Below are positions 25,819-34,182 of a DNA stretch of 64,000 bases, piece by piece. The notes under the pieces are model-generated. The model worked only from the letters and a program-made list of their open reading frames with translations, was not told the origin of the DNA and searched no databases. Origin of the DNA: Minisyncoccota bacterium (GTDB lineage Bacteria > Patescibacteria > Microgenomatia > UBA1400 > PJMF01); contig JAAYYE010000009.1 in assembly GCA_012515515.1 (NCBI GenBank), positions 1 to 64,000 of the forward strand, in the 5' to 3' direction. The position numbers were made by a program, and so were the translations under genes. Numbering within the stretch: the first letter of the stretch is position 1; each line of letters opens with the position of its first letter.

Positions 25819-26937
25819 TTAAAGATAAAAAGCCCAAAAAGTTAAGCTTGTCATAGCTTGAGTCATATTATTATTGAATAAGCTGTGGACAAGCAGAGCA
25901 ATTAATAGACTGATTTGCCAATGATGTTTATGCTCCCACTCTTGTTTAAATTCTCTGATTAGTAAAAGTAAAATCAAAGAAGTACCAAAAATTCCAAAAC
26001 CGTTATATAGAAAAATTAGAAAATTATCAGCAAAGCGGGCGTGACTAATACTGCCCTCTTGATTAATTTGATATTGGGGAGAAAAAGGTCCTTGGCCAAA
26101 GAAAATAGCTGGACCCCGATTGCTGCTTAAATATTGTTGAGCACTAGTCATTCTTGCCGAAATTGAACTAACTCGTGTTAAATTTACCCCTTCTCCGCCA
26201 CTTTTTTTGGGTAAAAAGGGGATGAAAACAATGAATAAAAGTAAGGAGAAACTAATAAATAATTTAGTGATTTTTTGACTATTGATTATTAAATAGATGC
26301 CAGCCAGCAGCAAACTCAAATAACTTGCTCTTGAGTAAGTTAATGCTAGGCCGACTAAAAACAATAAGGCTAAGAAAATATTCTTTTTATCAAGATTTTT
26401 TTGCTTAAAATAATATAAACAATTAAACGCTAGAATCAATCCAGTGAAATTAGGATCAAGCAGTGTGGAAGCGAGTCGATAAAAATGATCATCATAACCT
26501 AAATGATAAAGACTAGTTAAATCTGGTAAAAGAAAATACTGCAACAAGCCCAGAATTAAAATCAAGAAGGAGGCAGACAAAAAGACATTGAGATTTTTTT
26601 TCTTAGTAAAGTTTTGCTTTAAGAGCAAAATAAATAAAAAATAGGCCACAGCTCGAGCCATATATAAAAAACTAGTCAATTGGAAGCGATTTTGATAAAT
26701 TGCGTAGCTAATTGCTAAAAAAACATTAACAATTAGTAAGAAAAGTATTTTTTTATTAATTTTATTAATTTTTTTTAACTTTTTAATAATATTTTTTAAA
26801 CTATTAAAATTAAATAATAGGTAGGCAATTAGTAAAAAATCGTGTAAATAAACAGCTATTGTTTCTGTCAGATGAATTTTACCCAACTCTCCCCCAGCAA
26901 GAAATAATAAAAGACTAATTAAGAAAATATTTTTCAT
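25819..26937 (-). CDS. O-antigen ligase/polymerase-like membrane protein
   Basis: 372 aa with about ten transmembrane helices and a large external loop near the C-terminus (about residues 235-300), the plan of Wzy polymerases and WaaL ligases. LALTYSRASYLSLLLAGIYLI corresponds to the conserved TxSRg segment, and ARFADNFLIFLYNGFGIFG to the conserved aromatic/D-N segment before the last helices. It probably polymerises or transfers undecaprenyl-linked oligosaccharide on the outer face of the membrane. It overlaps the glycosyltransferase gene upstream by 23 bp and is last in an operon with a flippase. Confidence 0.75.
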   Translation of the reverse strand: MKNIFLISLLLFLAGGELGKIHLTETIAVYLHDFLLIAYLLFNFNSLKNIIKKLKKINKINKKILFLLIVNVFLAISYAIYQNRFQLTSFLYMARAVAYFLFILLLKQNFTKKKNLNVFLSASFLILILGLLQYFLLPDLTSLYHLGYDDHFYRLASTLLDPNFTGLILAFNCLYYFKQKNLDKKNIFLALLFLVGLALTYSRASYLSLLLAGIYLIINSQKITKLFISFSLLLFIVFIPFLPKKSGGEGVNLTRVSSISARMTSAQQYLSSNRGPAIFFGQGPFSPQYQINQEGSISHARFADNFLIFLYNGFGIFGTSLILLLLIREFKQEWEHKHHWQISLLIALLVHSLFNNNMTQAMTSLTFWAFYL

Positions 26938-27703
26938 AAAGATAAATTCTAACCAGTAAAGAATGAATACTCATTAGCCAAGCATAACATAAGCCAGCAA
27001 AACCATCTAAAAAACCTAATTTTAGCCAATAATTAAGTAAAAATTTACCCATTGGATAAAATATAGCTTGTAAAATAATTTTTGTCTTTGTGTAAGGAAT
27101 GTTCTGAGCAAAACGATAATTTGCTTCAAGTTGGGCGTATTGATCAACACTCAGCAGAAAATTGGCTAAATTTTGATGAGAGAAATGCTTAATGATTAAA
27201 TTGCTCTTTTTAACTTGACCAGTAATTTGCGCGACTTCATGAACTTGACGATCATATTTAATAGCATTAACTCTAGCTAAACGCGGACTATAATAATTGC
27301 CCGTTTCGCCAAACTTCAGTTTTCGCTGGTGAAAATAGTCAATTCTTTTGAGCAGATAAGCATCCACCAGCTCATCATTAAGTAGCTCTGCCAACTGCTT
27401 CAAATTTTCTTGACTCAGAATTTCATCACTATCCAAAAACATTAACCAAGGAGTACTTACTTTTTTGATCATTTTGTTGCGAAGAGCGGCAAAATCAGTG
27501 ATGGGATTTTTTCTAAAAATTAGACGAAAGTTGAGCTGAGGGTTGAGTTTTTTTAATTTTTTTTCTAATGCTTGCCAATCATTGGCGCTTTCTTGATCTA
27601 AGACAATGATTTGCTCAGCAAAAGCAACACTCATCAAAGCTTGTTCAAAAAGTTGATCTTGCCGATCATTTAAAACAATGATGCTTAAATTTTTGATTCG
27701 CAT
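26915..27703 (-). CDS. Family 2 glycosyltransferase
   Basis: 262 aa GT-A type enzyme. It starts LSIIVLNDRQDQLFEQAL, with SVAFAEQIIVLDQESAND and the metal-binding WLMFLDSDEIL (DxD equivalent). The CPR-typical YSPRLARVNAIKYDRQVHEV (acceptor-side motif of the WaaE/KdtX-like subgroup) follows. C-terminal amphipathic helices suggest membrane attachment. It probably adds a sugar to the lipid-linked glycan exported by the flippase upstream. It overlaps both neighbours (19 and 23 bp), a sign of translational coupling. Confidence 0.85.
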   Translation of the reverse strand: MRIKNLSIIVLNDRQDQLFEQALMSVAFAEQIIVLDQESANDWQALEKKLKKLNPQLNFRLIFRKNPITDFAALRNKMIKKVSTPWLMFLDSDEILSQENLKQLAELLNDELVDAYLLKRIDYFHQRKLKFGETGNYYSPRLARVNAIKYDRQVHEVAQITGQVKKSNLIIKHFSHQNLANFLLSVDQYAQLEANYRFAQNIPYTKTKIILQAIFYPMGKFLLNYWLKLGFLDGFAGLCYAWLMSIHSLLVRIYLYEKYFLN

Positions 27704-28920
27704 GTACTCTTTTTCAGAGAAATTAGACTGATAGGAAAGCTAATAACCCTGGCTATTAGAATGCCCAAACAAGCACCAAATAAACCATAAGTTGGCGTCA
27801 GCAAAAAGATTGCCAGCAACATTAAGATTAAAGAAACAGTCAAATGCAAATTCATGGAGAAATATTTTTTTTGAGCAATAAGGAAGGCATAAACAATATT
27901 CACAACACTGTGTACTAGGCCCGCGAGGATTAAAACTGGCAAAACCTGACTGGCCTCTATCCATTGATCACCCAAAACCACCTTCACAAAAAATTCAGGC
28001 CAAATAATTAAAGGCAAACTAAACAACAAAGTGATCAGCAGGGTGCTAAAAACAGATTTTTTGAAAGCTTGTTTTAAACGAGCTTCTTCTTGCTCTCGAT
28101 GGAGGTTGGCAAAAACCGGCATTAAACCATGGTGAGCAGCCTTAGAAAGCTCATAATTGACTTTATGACTCAAAGAATAGGCATTATGATAAATGCCTAG
28201 TTGATGAGAATTAAGCAATTTACCAATCACAAAATCATCTGCGTTATCATTCAAATAAGAAAACAAGCTTGCCAAAGCCAAAGATTTAGCATTTTTAAAA
28301 ATATAGCGCCCGCGATTCACATGATAATGAAATCGCGGGCGCTCTTTATTCATTAGGAATGAAATAATAACTTCAAATACGGCTGCCAGAATGACACCGC
28401 CAACCAAGCCCCAGACTGTTTTTAAGATCAGCACTAAAATAATTTGTAATATAAGTTCAGCTGCTAAATGAAGAGCTTGATACAAGCCTTCCTTAGTGAA
28501 ATTAAAGTTTTTTTGCCACTGAGCCACAGCTGGATTGATAAAACCCTTAATAATTGGCACCAAGGCTGCTGCCCTGATCAGCGGTAACAATAATGCTTCT
28601 TGATAAAAATTGCTCAAAAATGAGGCTAATAGCCACATAATTAAGCCAATGATTAAGCCACGAAAAATAGCAATCACCCAAGCAGTGTCCAGAAAATAAT
28701 TAATATCTTTTTTAGATTGAACGATAGTGGTATTAATTCCAGTTTGCGTAAAACTTTCAGTTAAACCTAGGGCAATCATGACCAAAGAAAACAATCCAAA
28801 ATCACTGGGCTTGAGTAATCTAGCCAACACCACAATTTTTACAAAATTAATGACAAAAACAAAAACCTTTTGCAAACTCTGAACAGAGAAACCAATAATG
28901 GCGTGTCGCTGATAACCCAT
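27685..28920 (-). CDS. Polysaccharide flippase (Wzx/WzxC-like, MOP superfamily)
   Basis: 411 aa with about 12 transmembrane helices. KIVVLARLLKPSDFGLFSLVMI is the N-terminal signature of the polysaccharide-synthesis MOP family, and FGLFSLV/ALGLTESFTQTGI fits the WzxC-like group. It moves undecaprenyl-linked sugar units across the membrane. It is the first gene of the operon flippase, glycosyltransferase, polymerase. The minus-strand TATAAT at 28927-28932 lies 6 nt before the ATG. The promoter region is shared with lepB. Confidence 0.88.
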   Translation of the reverse strand: MGYQRHAIIGFSVQSLQKVFVFVINFVKIVVLARLLKPSDFGLFSLVMIALGLTESFTQTGINTTIVQSKKDINYFLDTAWVIAIFRGLIIGLIMWLLASFLSNFYQEALLLPLIRAAALVPIIKGFINPAVAQWQKNFNFTKEGLYQALHLAAELILQIILVLILKTVWGLVGGVILAAVFEVIISFLMNKERPRFHYHVNRGRYIFKNAKSLALASLFSYLNDNADDFVIGKLLNSHQLGIYHNAYSLSHKVNYELSKAAHHGLMPVFANLHREQEEARLKQAFKKSVFSTLLITLLFSLPLIIWPEFFVKVVLGDQWIEASQVLPVLILAGLVHSVVNIVYAFLIAQKKYFSMNLHLTVSLILMLLAIFLLTPTYGLFGACLGILIARVISFPISLISLKKSTCESKI

Positions 28921-28926
28921 AGCTTA

Positions 28927-28978
28927 ATTATAAAGCAATCTTTTCCACTTGCCAGTTGCTAAGTGGCGGCGTTAAAAT
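28927..28978. promoter_or_regulatory. Divergent promoters sharing one -35 box, with an overlapping dyad
   Basis: Minus: -10 TATAAT (28927-28932) with a 16-bp spacer to TGGCAA (28949-28954). Plus: the same hexamer read as TTGCCA, an 18-bp spacer, then -10 TAAAAT (28973-28978). The two promoters would compete for one -35. The inverted repeat CCACTT (28945-28950) and AAGTGG (28961-28966) straddles it, as an operator would. Confidence 0.55.
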
Positions 28979-28986
28979 AGATGTTT

Positions 28987-29577
28987 ATGACAAAAGTTTT
29001 GGGAAAAATTGCTGGTGGTTTTTTAGACCTCGTAGAAACGGTGGCTATTTCCTTATCGATTTTTTTGGTAGTTTATCTAGTGATCATGCAGCCACATCAA
29101 GTAAATGGTCAATCAATGGTGCCCAATTTTCAACATGGCGAACATGTGATGACCGATAAAATATCTTATAAATTTCGGGAACCGAGACGCGGTGAAGTAG
29201 TGGTTTTTCATGCTCCGCCCGCAGCCGAGTGTGTTGAAGGCACCGGTTGTGATTTTATTAAACGAATTATTGCCCTACCAGGCGATCGGGTGGCAGTTCG
29301 AGATAATGCCATTTGGGTTAATGGTCAAAAATTAATTGAATCATACATCCCTGCTAATTTTGAAATCTCTCCAGGGAGAGCGACCCTCAATGAAGAAATT
29401 TATTTGGGTGCCGACGAATATTTTGTTTCTGGTGACAATCGTCCCCATTCTAGTGATTCCCGATCTTGGGGAGCAATTAAAAAAAGTGATATTGTTGGTC
29501 GAGTTTTCTTGCGCTATTGGCCTTTAAACGAGATTTCCTTAATTGAAAAAGTTGAATATCTGACGAATTTTAATTAA
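28987..29577 (+). CDS. lepB: Signal peptidase I
   Basis: 196 aa membrane-bound serine protease that removes signal peptides from Sec substrates. One N-terminal transmembrane helix (about 17-35), then NGQSMVPNF with nucleophile Ser43 and DFIKRIIALPGD with general base Lys92, and the late motif SGDNRPHSSDSRSWG. The ATG at 28987 is preferred over 28981 because the -10 box ends at 28978, leaving 8 nt as in other genes here. It is divergent from the flippase operon and upstream of murB. Confidence 0.96.
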   Translation: MTKVLGKIAGGFLDLVETVAISLSIFLVVYLVIMQPHQVNGQSMVPNFQHGEHVMTDKISYKFREPRRGEVVVFHAPPAAECVEGTGCDFIKRIIALPGDRVAVRDNAIWVNGQKLIESYIPANFEISPGRATLNEEIYLGADEYFVSGDNRPHSSDSRSWGAIKKSDIVGRVFLRYWPLNEISLIEKVEYLTNFN

Positions 29578-29635
29578 ATTTTATTTCTTGCTCATCTTTC
29601 ATCTCATAATTGATTATAATAGTTTTATATTACCC

Positions 29636-29665
29636 TTGAGATTTTTCTTAAATAACAAGTACAAT
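29636..29665 (+). promoter_or_regulatory. Promoter for the murB-to-ftsQ cluster
   Basis: -35 TTGAGA at 29636-29641, 18 bp, -10 TACAAT at 29660-29665. The ATG at 29674 is 8 nt past the -10, so the message would be leaderless. Confidence 0.65.
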
Positions 29666-29673
29666 AGGCAGTA

Positions 29674-30660
29674 ATGACGAATAATCAAAGATTAGTAAAA
29701 GCTAAATTTCCTGATTTGGACTGGTCTTTTAATTATCCTTTAGCGGAATCAAGTTATTTTAAACTGGGGGGCTTAGCAGAAATTTATTATAAAGTTAAAG
29801 ATCAGCTACTGCTCAAAAAAATCCTAGTCTTTTGTGAGCAAGAACGGATCCCTTGGAAAATTGTCGGTGGTTTAAGTAATTTAGTCATAGCAGATGCGGG
29901 AGTGAGTGGCTTAGTTTTACAAATCGCTGTTAGAGATTTTCAAGTGCTTAGCGATCAAGAAGATGCAGTAGTTTTTAGAGCAGCAACGGGCATAAAAACC
30001 AGTCAGCTGGTTAGCAAGGCAGTTAATCTTGGCGGAACTGGTTTGGAGGGTTTTATTGGCGTTCCAGGTACTTTGGGAGGAGCTATTTACAATAATGCTC
30101 ATTATCTCAAGGCGTTGATTGGCGATTATGTAGAAAGTGTTGTTGCGTTTCACGTGAAACATAATAAAGAAATTATCTTTTCACGTGAAATGTGCAAGTT
30201 TGCTTATGAACACTCGGTGTTTCAAGAGGATCCACAGCTGGTCATTTTAGCTGCAACTTTTTCTTTACGCAAAGATCAGCCAGACGTTATTAAAGAAAAG
30301 TTACTCCAAGCTCAAGAACATCGACAACAGACGCAGCCCTTACATCTGCCCAGTTCTGGTTGTATTTTTCGCAATCCTCCCAACACCGATGAGTTGCGAC
30401 AACTTTTTCCACAGTTCGCTCAAAGGGAGTTTATTCCTGCAGGCTTCTTAATTGATCAAGCCGGGCTGAAAAATCAACAAGTGGGAGCCATTGTGGTGAG
30501 TGACAAACACGCTGCCTTTTTGGTCAATATGAGTGAAGAACTGCAATTACCCGCTAAAGCTCAGGATGTTAAAAAACTAATTGCGCAAATTCAGCTAGCA
30601 GTAAAAAAACAATTTAAAGTAGAATTAAAAGAAGAAATATTTTATCTTGGTCAAGATTAA
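29674..30660 (+). CDS. murB: UDP-N-acetylenolpyruvoylglucosamine reductase
   Basis: 328 aa FAD enzyme that reduces UDP-GlcNAc-enolpyruvate to UDP-MurNAc. ESSYFKLGGLAEIYYKV, WKIVGGLSNLVIADAGVSGL and GFIGVPGTLGGAIYNNA are the FAD-binding motifs. FSREMCKFAYEHSVF corresponds to the substrate-side Tyr/Ser-Phe motif, and LPSSGCIFRNP carries the conserved catalytic Ser/Cys region. The C-terminal AGLKNQQVGAIVVSDKHAAFLVN is typical. Codons around residues 158-173 contain two parS-like palindromes, so this stretch has a second role in the DNA. First gene of the dcw half on the plus strand. Confidence 0.96.
   Translation: MTNNQRLVKAKFPDLDWSFNYPLAESSYFKLGGLAEIYYKVKDQLLLKKILVFCEQERIPWKIVGGLSNLVIADAGVSGLVLQIAVRDFQVLSDQEDAVVFRAATGIKTSQLVSKAVNLGGTGLEGFIGVPGTLGGAIYNNAHYLKALIGDYVESVVAFHVKHNKEIIFSREMCKFAYEHSVFQEDPQLVILAATFSLRKDQPDVIKEKLLQAQEHRQQTQPLHLPSSGCIFRNPPNTDELRQLFPQFAQREFIPAGFLIDQAGLKNQQVGAIVVSDKHAAFLVNMSEELQLPAKAQDVKKLIAQIQLAVKKQFKVELKEEIFYLGQD
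30146..30161. promoter_or_regulatory. parS-like centromere site 1 (inside murB)
   Basis: CGTTTCACGTGAAACA, matching 15 of 16 positions of the widely conserved ParB site TGTTTCACGTGAAACA and forming a 14-bp perfect palindrome. A parB gene lies at 45.1 kb. Direct role in ParB loading is inferred. Confidence 0.85.
30177..30192. promoter_or_regulatory. parS-like centromere site 2 (inside murB)
   Basis: CTTTTCACGTGAAATG, with the central 12 bases of parS intact and the outer two bases on each side changed (12 of 16). Its centre is 31 bp (about three helical turns) from site 1, so both could lie on one face of the helix. Confidence 0.6.
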
Positions 30661-30702
30661 ATTAATCATGATTAAAAAATTAATAATACAAAGAAAGCAA
30701 AT

Positions 30703-32052
30703 ATGGGTGTAAATGCTAAAGCAGCTTTTTATATTCAAGGTGGGACGCCTTTGCATGGCAGCGTCAGAGTTGGCGGGGCAAAAAATGCTTCATATAAGCT
30801 GATGATTGCTTCTTTATTGGGTAGTCAGGAAAGTCGCTTATTAAATTTGCCTAATATTGCTGATGTGGAAATGGTCAAGCAAGTGATCAATGAATTGGGA
30901 GCCAGAGCTTATAACGCAGGCGAGCATAATCTGTTTATTGATCCACAAAATTTTCGTTTTAGTCGAGTGGATGGTCAATATGGTAAAAGTTCGCGAGCTT
31001 CATCCCTGTTTTTGCCGGTTTTGTTAGCCAAATTTGGCGAAGCGGCAGTGCCGCTACCCGGTGGTGATCAAATTGGCAAGCGACCATTAGAGCGCCACCT
31101 TCAAGGTCTAGAAAAGATGGGCGTGGTTTTTTCCCAAGAAGACGATATTTTATTAGCCAAAATTAAGAATAATGATCGTAAAAAAAGATTAAAGGCTTGT
31201 CATTACAAGTTTGAAAAAAATACTCATACTGGCACAGAAACGTTAATTATGGCTGCGGTTTTGGCAGAGGGAAAAACTATTCTTGAAAATGCCGCGCTCG
31301 AGCCAGAAATAGATGATCTGATTGTTTTTCTCAATGCTATGGGCGCTAAAATTCGCCGACGTTCTTTTCGCACAATTGAGATTGAGGGTGTAGAACGACT
31401 TGGTGGAGCTATTCATCGAGTGATGCCTGATCGTAATGAAGCGGTCAGTTATGCTTGTGCGGCCTTAATTACTCGAGGAGATATTGTCGTAGAAAATGCC
31501 GTGCATAAAGATTTAACGGCTTTTTTGGAAAAACTTGATGAGCTGGGAGCTGGTTACGAAATTGGCAATTATGGTATTCGCTTTTTTTATAAAGGTGCCT
31601 TGCAAGCGACTGATATCGAAACGGAAATCCATCCTGGTTTTATGACCGACTGGCAGCCTTTGTTCGCGACTCTACTCTGTTTAGCCCACGGTCAAAGTGT
31701 TATTCATGAAACCGTGATGCAGAGTCGTTTTCAATATGTTGACCACCTCAAACAAATGGGAGCAAAAATTGAATATTTTAATCCAGAAGTAAAATATCCT
31801 GAAAAAACTTATAATTTTAATTGGTCAGATAATCGTAGCAGCGATCAACACGCCATCAGAATTACTGGCCCTTGTGATTTTAAGGGAGGGACATTTGAAA
31901 TTCATGATTTGCGGGCTGGAGCAACGATTTTATTAGCAGCCATTGCGGCCAAAGGCGAAACAATCTTAACAAATATTGAACAGATTGAACGAGGCTACCA
32001 AGAAATTGATCAAAAATTGATATCAATGGGAGCCAGAATCGAAAGGAAATAA
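30703..32052 (+). CDS. murA: UDP-N-acetylglucosamine 1-carboxyvinyltransferase, Asp-type active site
   Basis: 449 aa, first committed enzyme of peptidoglycan synthesis (EPT fold). VRVGGAKNASYKLM holds the conserved Lys/Asn. The catalytic loop reads PLPGGDQIGKRPLERHL: residue 122 is Asp (codon GAT at 31066) where most bacteria have Cys (Cys115 in E. coli). FEIHDLRAGATILLAAI is the C-terminal motif. The Asp form is active and is not alkylated by fosfomycin, as known from mycobacteria and chlamydiae. Insertions near residues 150-170 make it longer than the E. coli enzyme (419 aa). It follows murB by 42 bp. Confidence 0.96.
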   Translation: MGVNAKAAFYIQGGTPLHGSVRVGGAKNASYKLMIASLLGSQESRLLNLPNIADVEMVKQVINELGARAYNAGEHNLFIDPQNFRFSRVDGQYGKSSRASSLFLPVLLAKFGEAAVPLPGGDQIGKRPLERHLQGLEKMGVVFSQEDDILLAKIKNNDRKKRLKACHYKFEKNTHTGTETLIMAAVLAEGKTILENAALEPEIDDLIVFLNAMGAKIRRRSFRTIEIEGVERLGGAIHRVMPDRNEAVSYACAALITRGDIVVENAVHKDLTAFLEKLDELGAGYEIGNYGIRFFYKGALQATDIETEIHPGFMTDWQPLFATLLCLAHGQSVIHETVMQSRFQYVDHLKQMGAKIEYFNPEVKYPEKTYNFNWSDNRSSDQHAIRITGPCDFKGGTFEIHDLRAGATILLAAIAAKGETILTNIEQIERGYQEIDQKLISMGARIERK

Positions 32053-32053
32053 T

Positions 32054-33097
32054 ATGGGGTCACTTGTTTTATTTTTAGGAATTTTATTATTTTCCTTTAT
32101 TTTGACCAGCATGGTAGTAGTGCCATTTATTAATTTGCTTTATCGATTAAAATTTCGTCGTGCTCAACAAAAAACCACTGATGCTTTTGGCAAAAGGACG
32201 CCAATTTTTGATAAATTTCATCGAGGCAAAGCAGGAGTGCCAGTTGGTGGAGGCTTATTAATTATTGTTTTGGTGTCGATTTTGTTTGCTTTGATGATTC
32301 CTCTTTTGGAATATTTTGGTATTGAGATCACTTCTTTACATCAAAATAGCCAAGTTGAAGTTCAGGTTTTATTTTTTACTTTTTTATCTTTTGCTCTGCT
32401 TGGTTTGTATGATGATATTAAAAAATTTTTTGCCTTTGAAAAAAGTAAATTTTTTGGTTTAAGATTGCGCCAAAAATTATTACTGCAAATAATTTTAGCC
32501 CTCATCATCTCTTGCATGCTCTATTTTCGCTTGGGCATTTCAATTTTACATATTCCTTTCATTGGGACTTTTGAATTGTCTTGGGGCTATATTCCTTTTG
32601 CCACTTTTGTTATCGTTGCTTTTACCAACGCGGTTAATATTACAGATGGTTTAGATGGCTTGGCTTCTGGTTTATTGATGGTGGCTTTATTTGGTTTGTG
32701 GATTTTGTCTTCCAGTATTTTAGATGTGCCTTTGTCAGTATTTATTGCTTTATGGCTGGGTTCTTTAATTTCTTTTCTGTATTTCAACATCTATCCAGCT
32801 CGCTTATTTATGGGGGATGTTGGCTCACTGGCTTTTGGGGCGACACTGGCTGTGGTTGGTTTGCTATTGGGCAAAGTCTTTACCCTGATCATTATTGGTT
32901 TTATTTTTGTGCTAGAAATATTTAGTTCCTTAGTCCAACTGCTAGCGAAAAAATATTTTAAAAAGAAAATTTTGCCAGCAGCTCCTCTGCACTTAACTCT
33001 GCAAGAACGCGGTTGGGACGAGCCAAAAATTGTCCAACGAGCCTGGTTAATACAAATTATGCTAACTCTTTTTGGCTTGTGGTTGGCTTTTATTTAA
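32054..33097 (+). CDS. mraY: Phospho-N-acetylmuramoyl-pentapeptide transferase (divergent)
   Basis: 347 aa with about ten transmembrane helices. It makes lipid I from UDP-MurNAc-pentapeptide and undecaprenyl phosphate. VPVGGGLLI, LGLYDDIKKF (Asp pair), NAVNITDGLDGLASGL and FMGDVGSLAFGA are the catalytic cytoplasmic motifs. The last loop reads APLHLTLQERGW where most MraY have PxHHHxxxxGW, so two of the three histidines are replaced (H313 kept, then Leu and Thr). Its place between murA and ftsW in the dcw order supports MraY over the related WecA. It starts one base after the murA stop, with AAAGGA 6 nt before the ATG. Confidence 0.9.
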   Translation: MGSLVLFLGILLFSFILTSMVVVPFINLLYRLKFRRAQQKTTDAFGKRTPIFDKFHRGKAGVPVGGGLLIIVLVSILFALMIPLLEYFGIEITSLHQNSQVEVQVLFFTFLSFALLGLYDDIKKFFAFEKSKFFGLRLRQKLLLQIILALIISCMLYFRLGISILHIPFIGTFELSWGYIPFATFVIVAFTNAVNITDGLDGLASGLLMVALFGLWILSSSILDVPLSVFIALWLGSLISFLYFNIYPARLFMGDVGSLAFGATLAVVGLLLGKVFTLIIIGFIFVLEIFSSLVQLLAKKYFKKKILPAAPLHLTLQERGWDEPKIVQRAWLIQIMLTLFGLWLAFI

Positions 33098-33101
33098 ATT
33101 A

Positions 33102-34178
33102 ATGTCAAAAGCAAATTGGCGCTTTACTGTTTTAGTGATGATACTAGCTTTTACTGGTTTGTTTTTTTTATTTGAAGCATCAACTGTTCAGAGCGTTAAA
33201 TTATTTGATCATCCTTATCATTTTGTGACTCAGCAGGCCAAGTGGCTGGGTTTAGCTTTTCTTTTGGCAATTTTTGCCTATTTTATTAATTTGAGAATTT
33301 TTCAGAAACTTTCATTAATCCTGTATTTTTTAGCTTTAATTTTATTAGCCTTGCCCCTAATACCAGGATTGGGCATCACTCTCAACGGAGCTAGTCGCTG
33401 GATAAATGTTTTCGGCTACACTTTTCAACCGGTAGAAATTTTTAAATTTTTTTTCATTAATTTTTATGCCAGTTTATTGGCTAAAAAAACTAACATTTTA
33501 AGTTTTTTGTTTTTTCTGATTTGGCCCAGTTTAATTTTACTATTACAGCCTGATTTTGGTTCGCTATTGGTCTTATTTTTTAGCGCGATGATCATGTTTT
33601 TTTTGTCGAATGTAGACATTAAACTGTTTATTTCAGTGCTAGCTGGATCACTAATTTTGGGTCTGGTAGCAATTTTACTAATTCCCTATCGACGAGAACG
33701 CTTATTAACCTTCATTAATCGAGATGTTAATGTGCAAAATGAGGCCTATCATAGTCACCAGGTGCTACTGGCCCTAGGGAGCGGCTCTTGGTTTGGTCGG
33801 GGTATTGGCAATTCTCAACAAAAATACGCCTATGTGCCAGAAGCCAGTAGCGATTCGATTTTTGCTATTATTGCTGAGGAGATTGGTTTTATTGGCTCTT
33901 CAGTAATTGTGTTGATGTTTGCCGCCTATTTCTTTTTTGCAGAGAGAATGATTAAAGATAAAAAATTAAATAAGTATCAATATCTTTTGTTTTATGGGAT
34001 TTTAGCTTGGATTCTTGCTCATTTTTTGTTTAATTTGGGGGCTGTGGTGGCAATTTTACCATTAAGTGGCATGCCTTTACCTTTTTTCTCTCAAGGAGGT
34101 TCATCTTTAATTAGCATGTTTTTTGTGAGTGCCATTTTACTAAATATTAGTAAAAGCAATAGCAAAGTGTTAAGATAA
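33102..34178 (+). CDS. ftsW: Division-type SEDS glycosyltransferase FtsW
   Basis: 358 aa, about ten transmembrane helices. SEDS proteins polymerise lipid II into glycan strands together with a class B PBP. GASRWINVFGYTFQPVEIFKF, LLQPDFGSLLVLF (with the catalytic-type Asp), GRGIGNSQQKYAYVPEASSDSIFAIIAEEIGFIG and PLPFFSQGGSSL are SEDS motifs. It is assigned FtsW from its dcw position and division partner ftsI at 46-48 kb; the second SEDS gene at 42 kb is then RodA. ATG 33102 is chosen because the longer frame overlaps mraY by 26 bp. Confidence 0.88.
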   Translation: MSKANWRFTVLVMILAFTGLFFLFEASTVQSVKLFDHPYHFVTQQAKWLGLAFLLAIFAYFINLRIFQKLSLILYFLALILLALPLIPGLGITLNGASRWINVFGYTFQPVEIFKFFFINFYASLLAKKTNILSFLFFLIWPSLILLLQPDFGSLLVLFFSAMIMFFLSNVDIKLFISVLAGSLILGLVAILLIPYRRERLLTFINRDVNVQNEAYHSHQVLLALGSGSWFGRGIGNSQQKYAYVPEASSDSIFAIIAEEIGFIGSSVIVLMFAAYFFFAERMIKDKKLNKYQYLLFYGILAWILAHFLFNLGAVVAILPLSGMPLPFFSQGGSSLISMFFVSAILLNISKSNSKVLR

Positions 34179-34182
34179 AATT

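Noticed and set aside
25884..25892. DnaA-box-like TGTGGACAA
   Set aside because: One mismatch to the consensus, single, and inside a coding region. No cluster that would suggest an origin.
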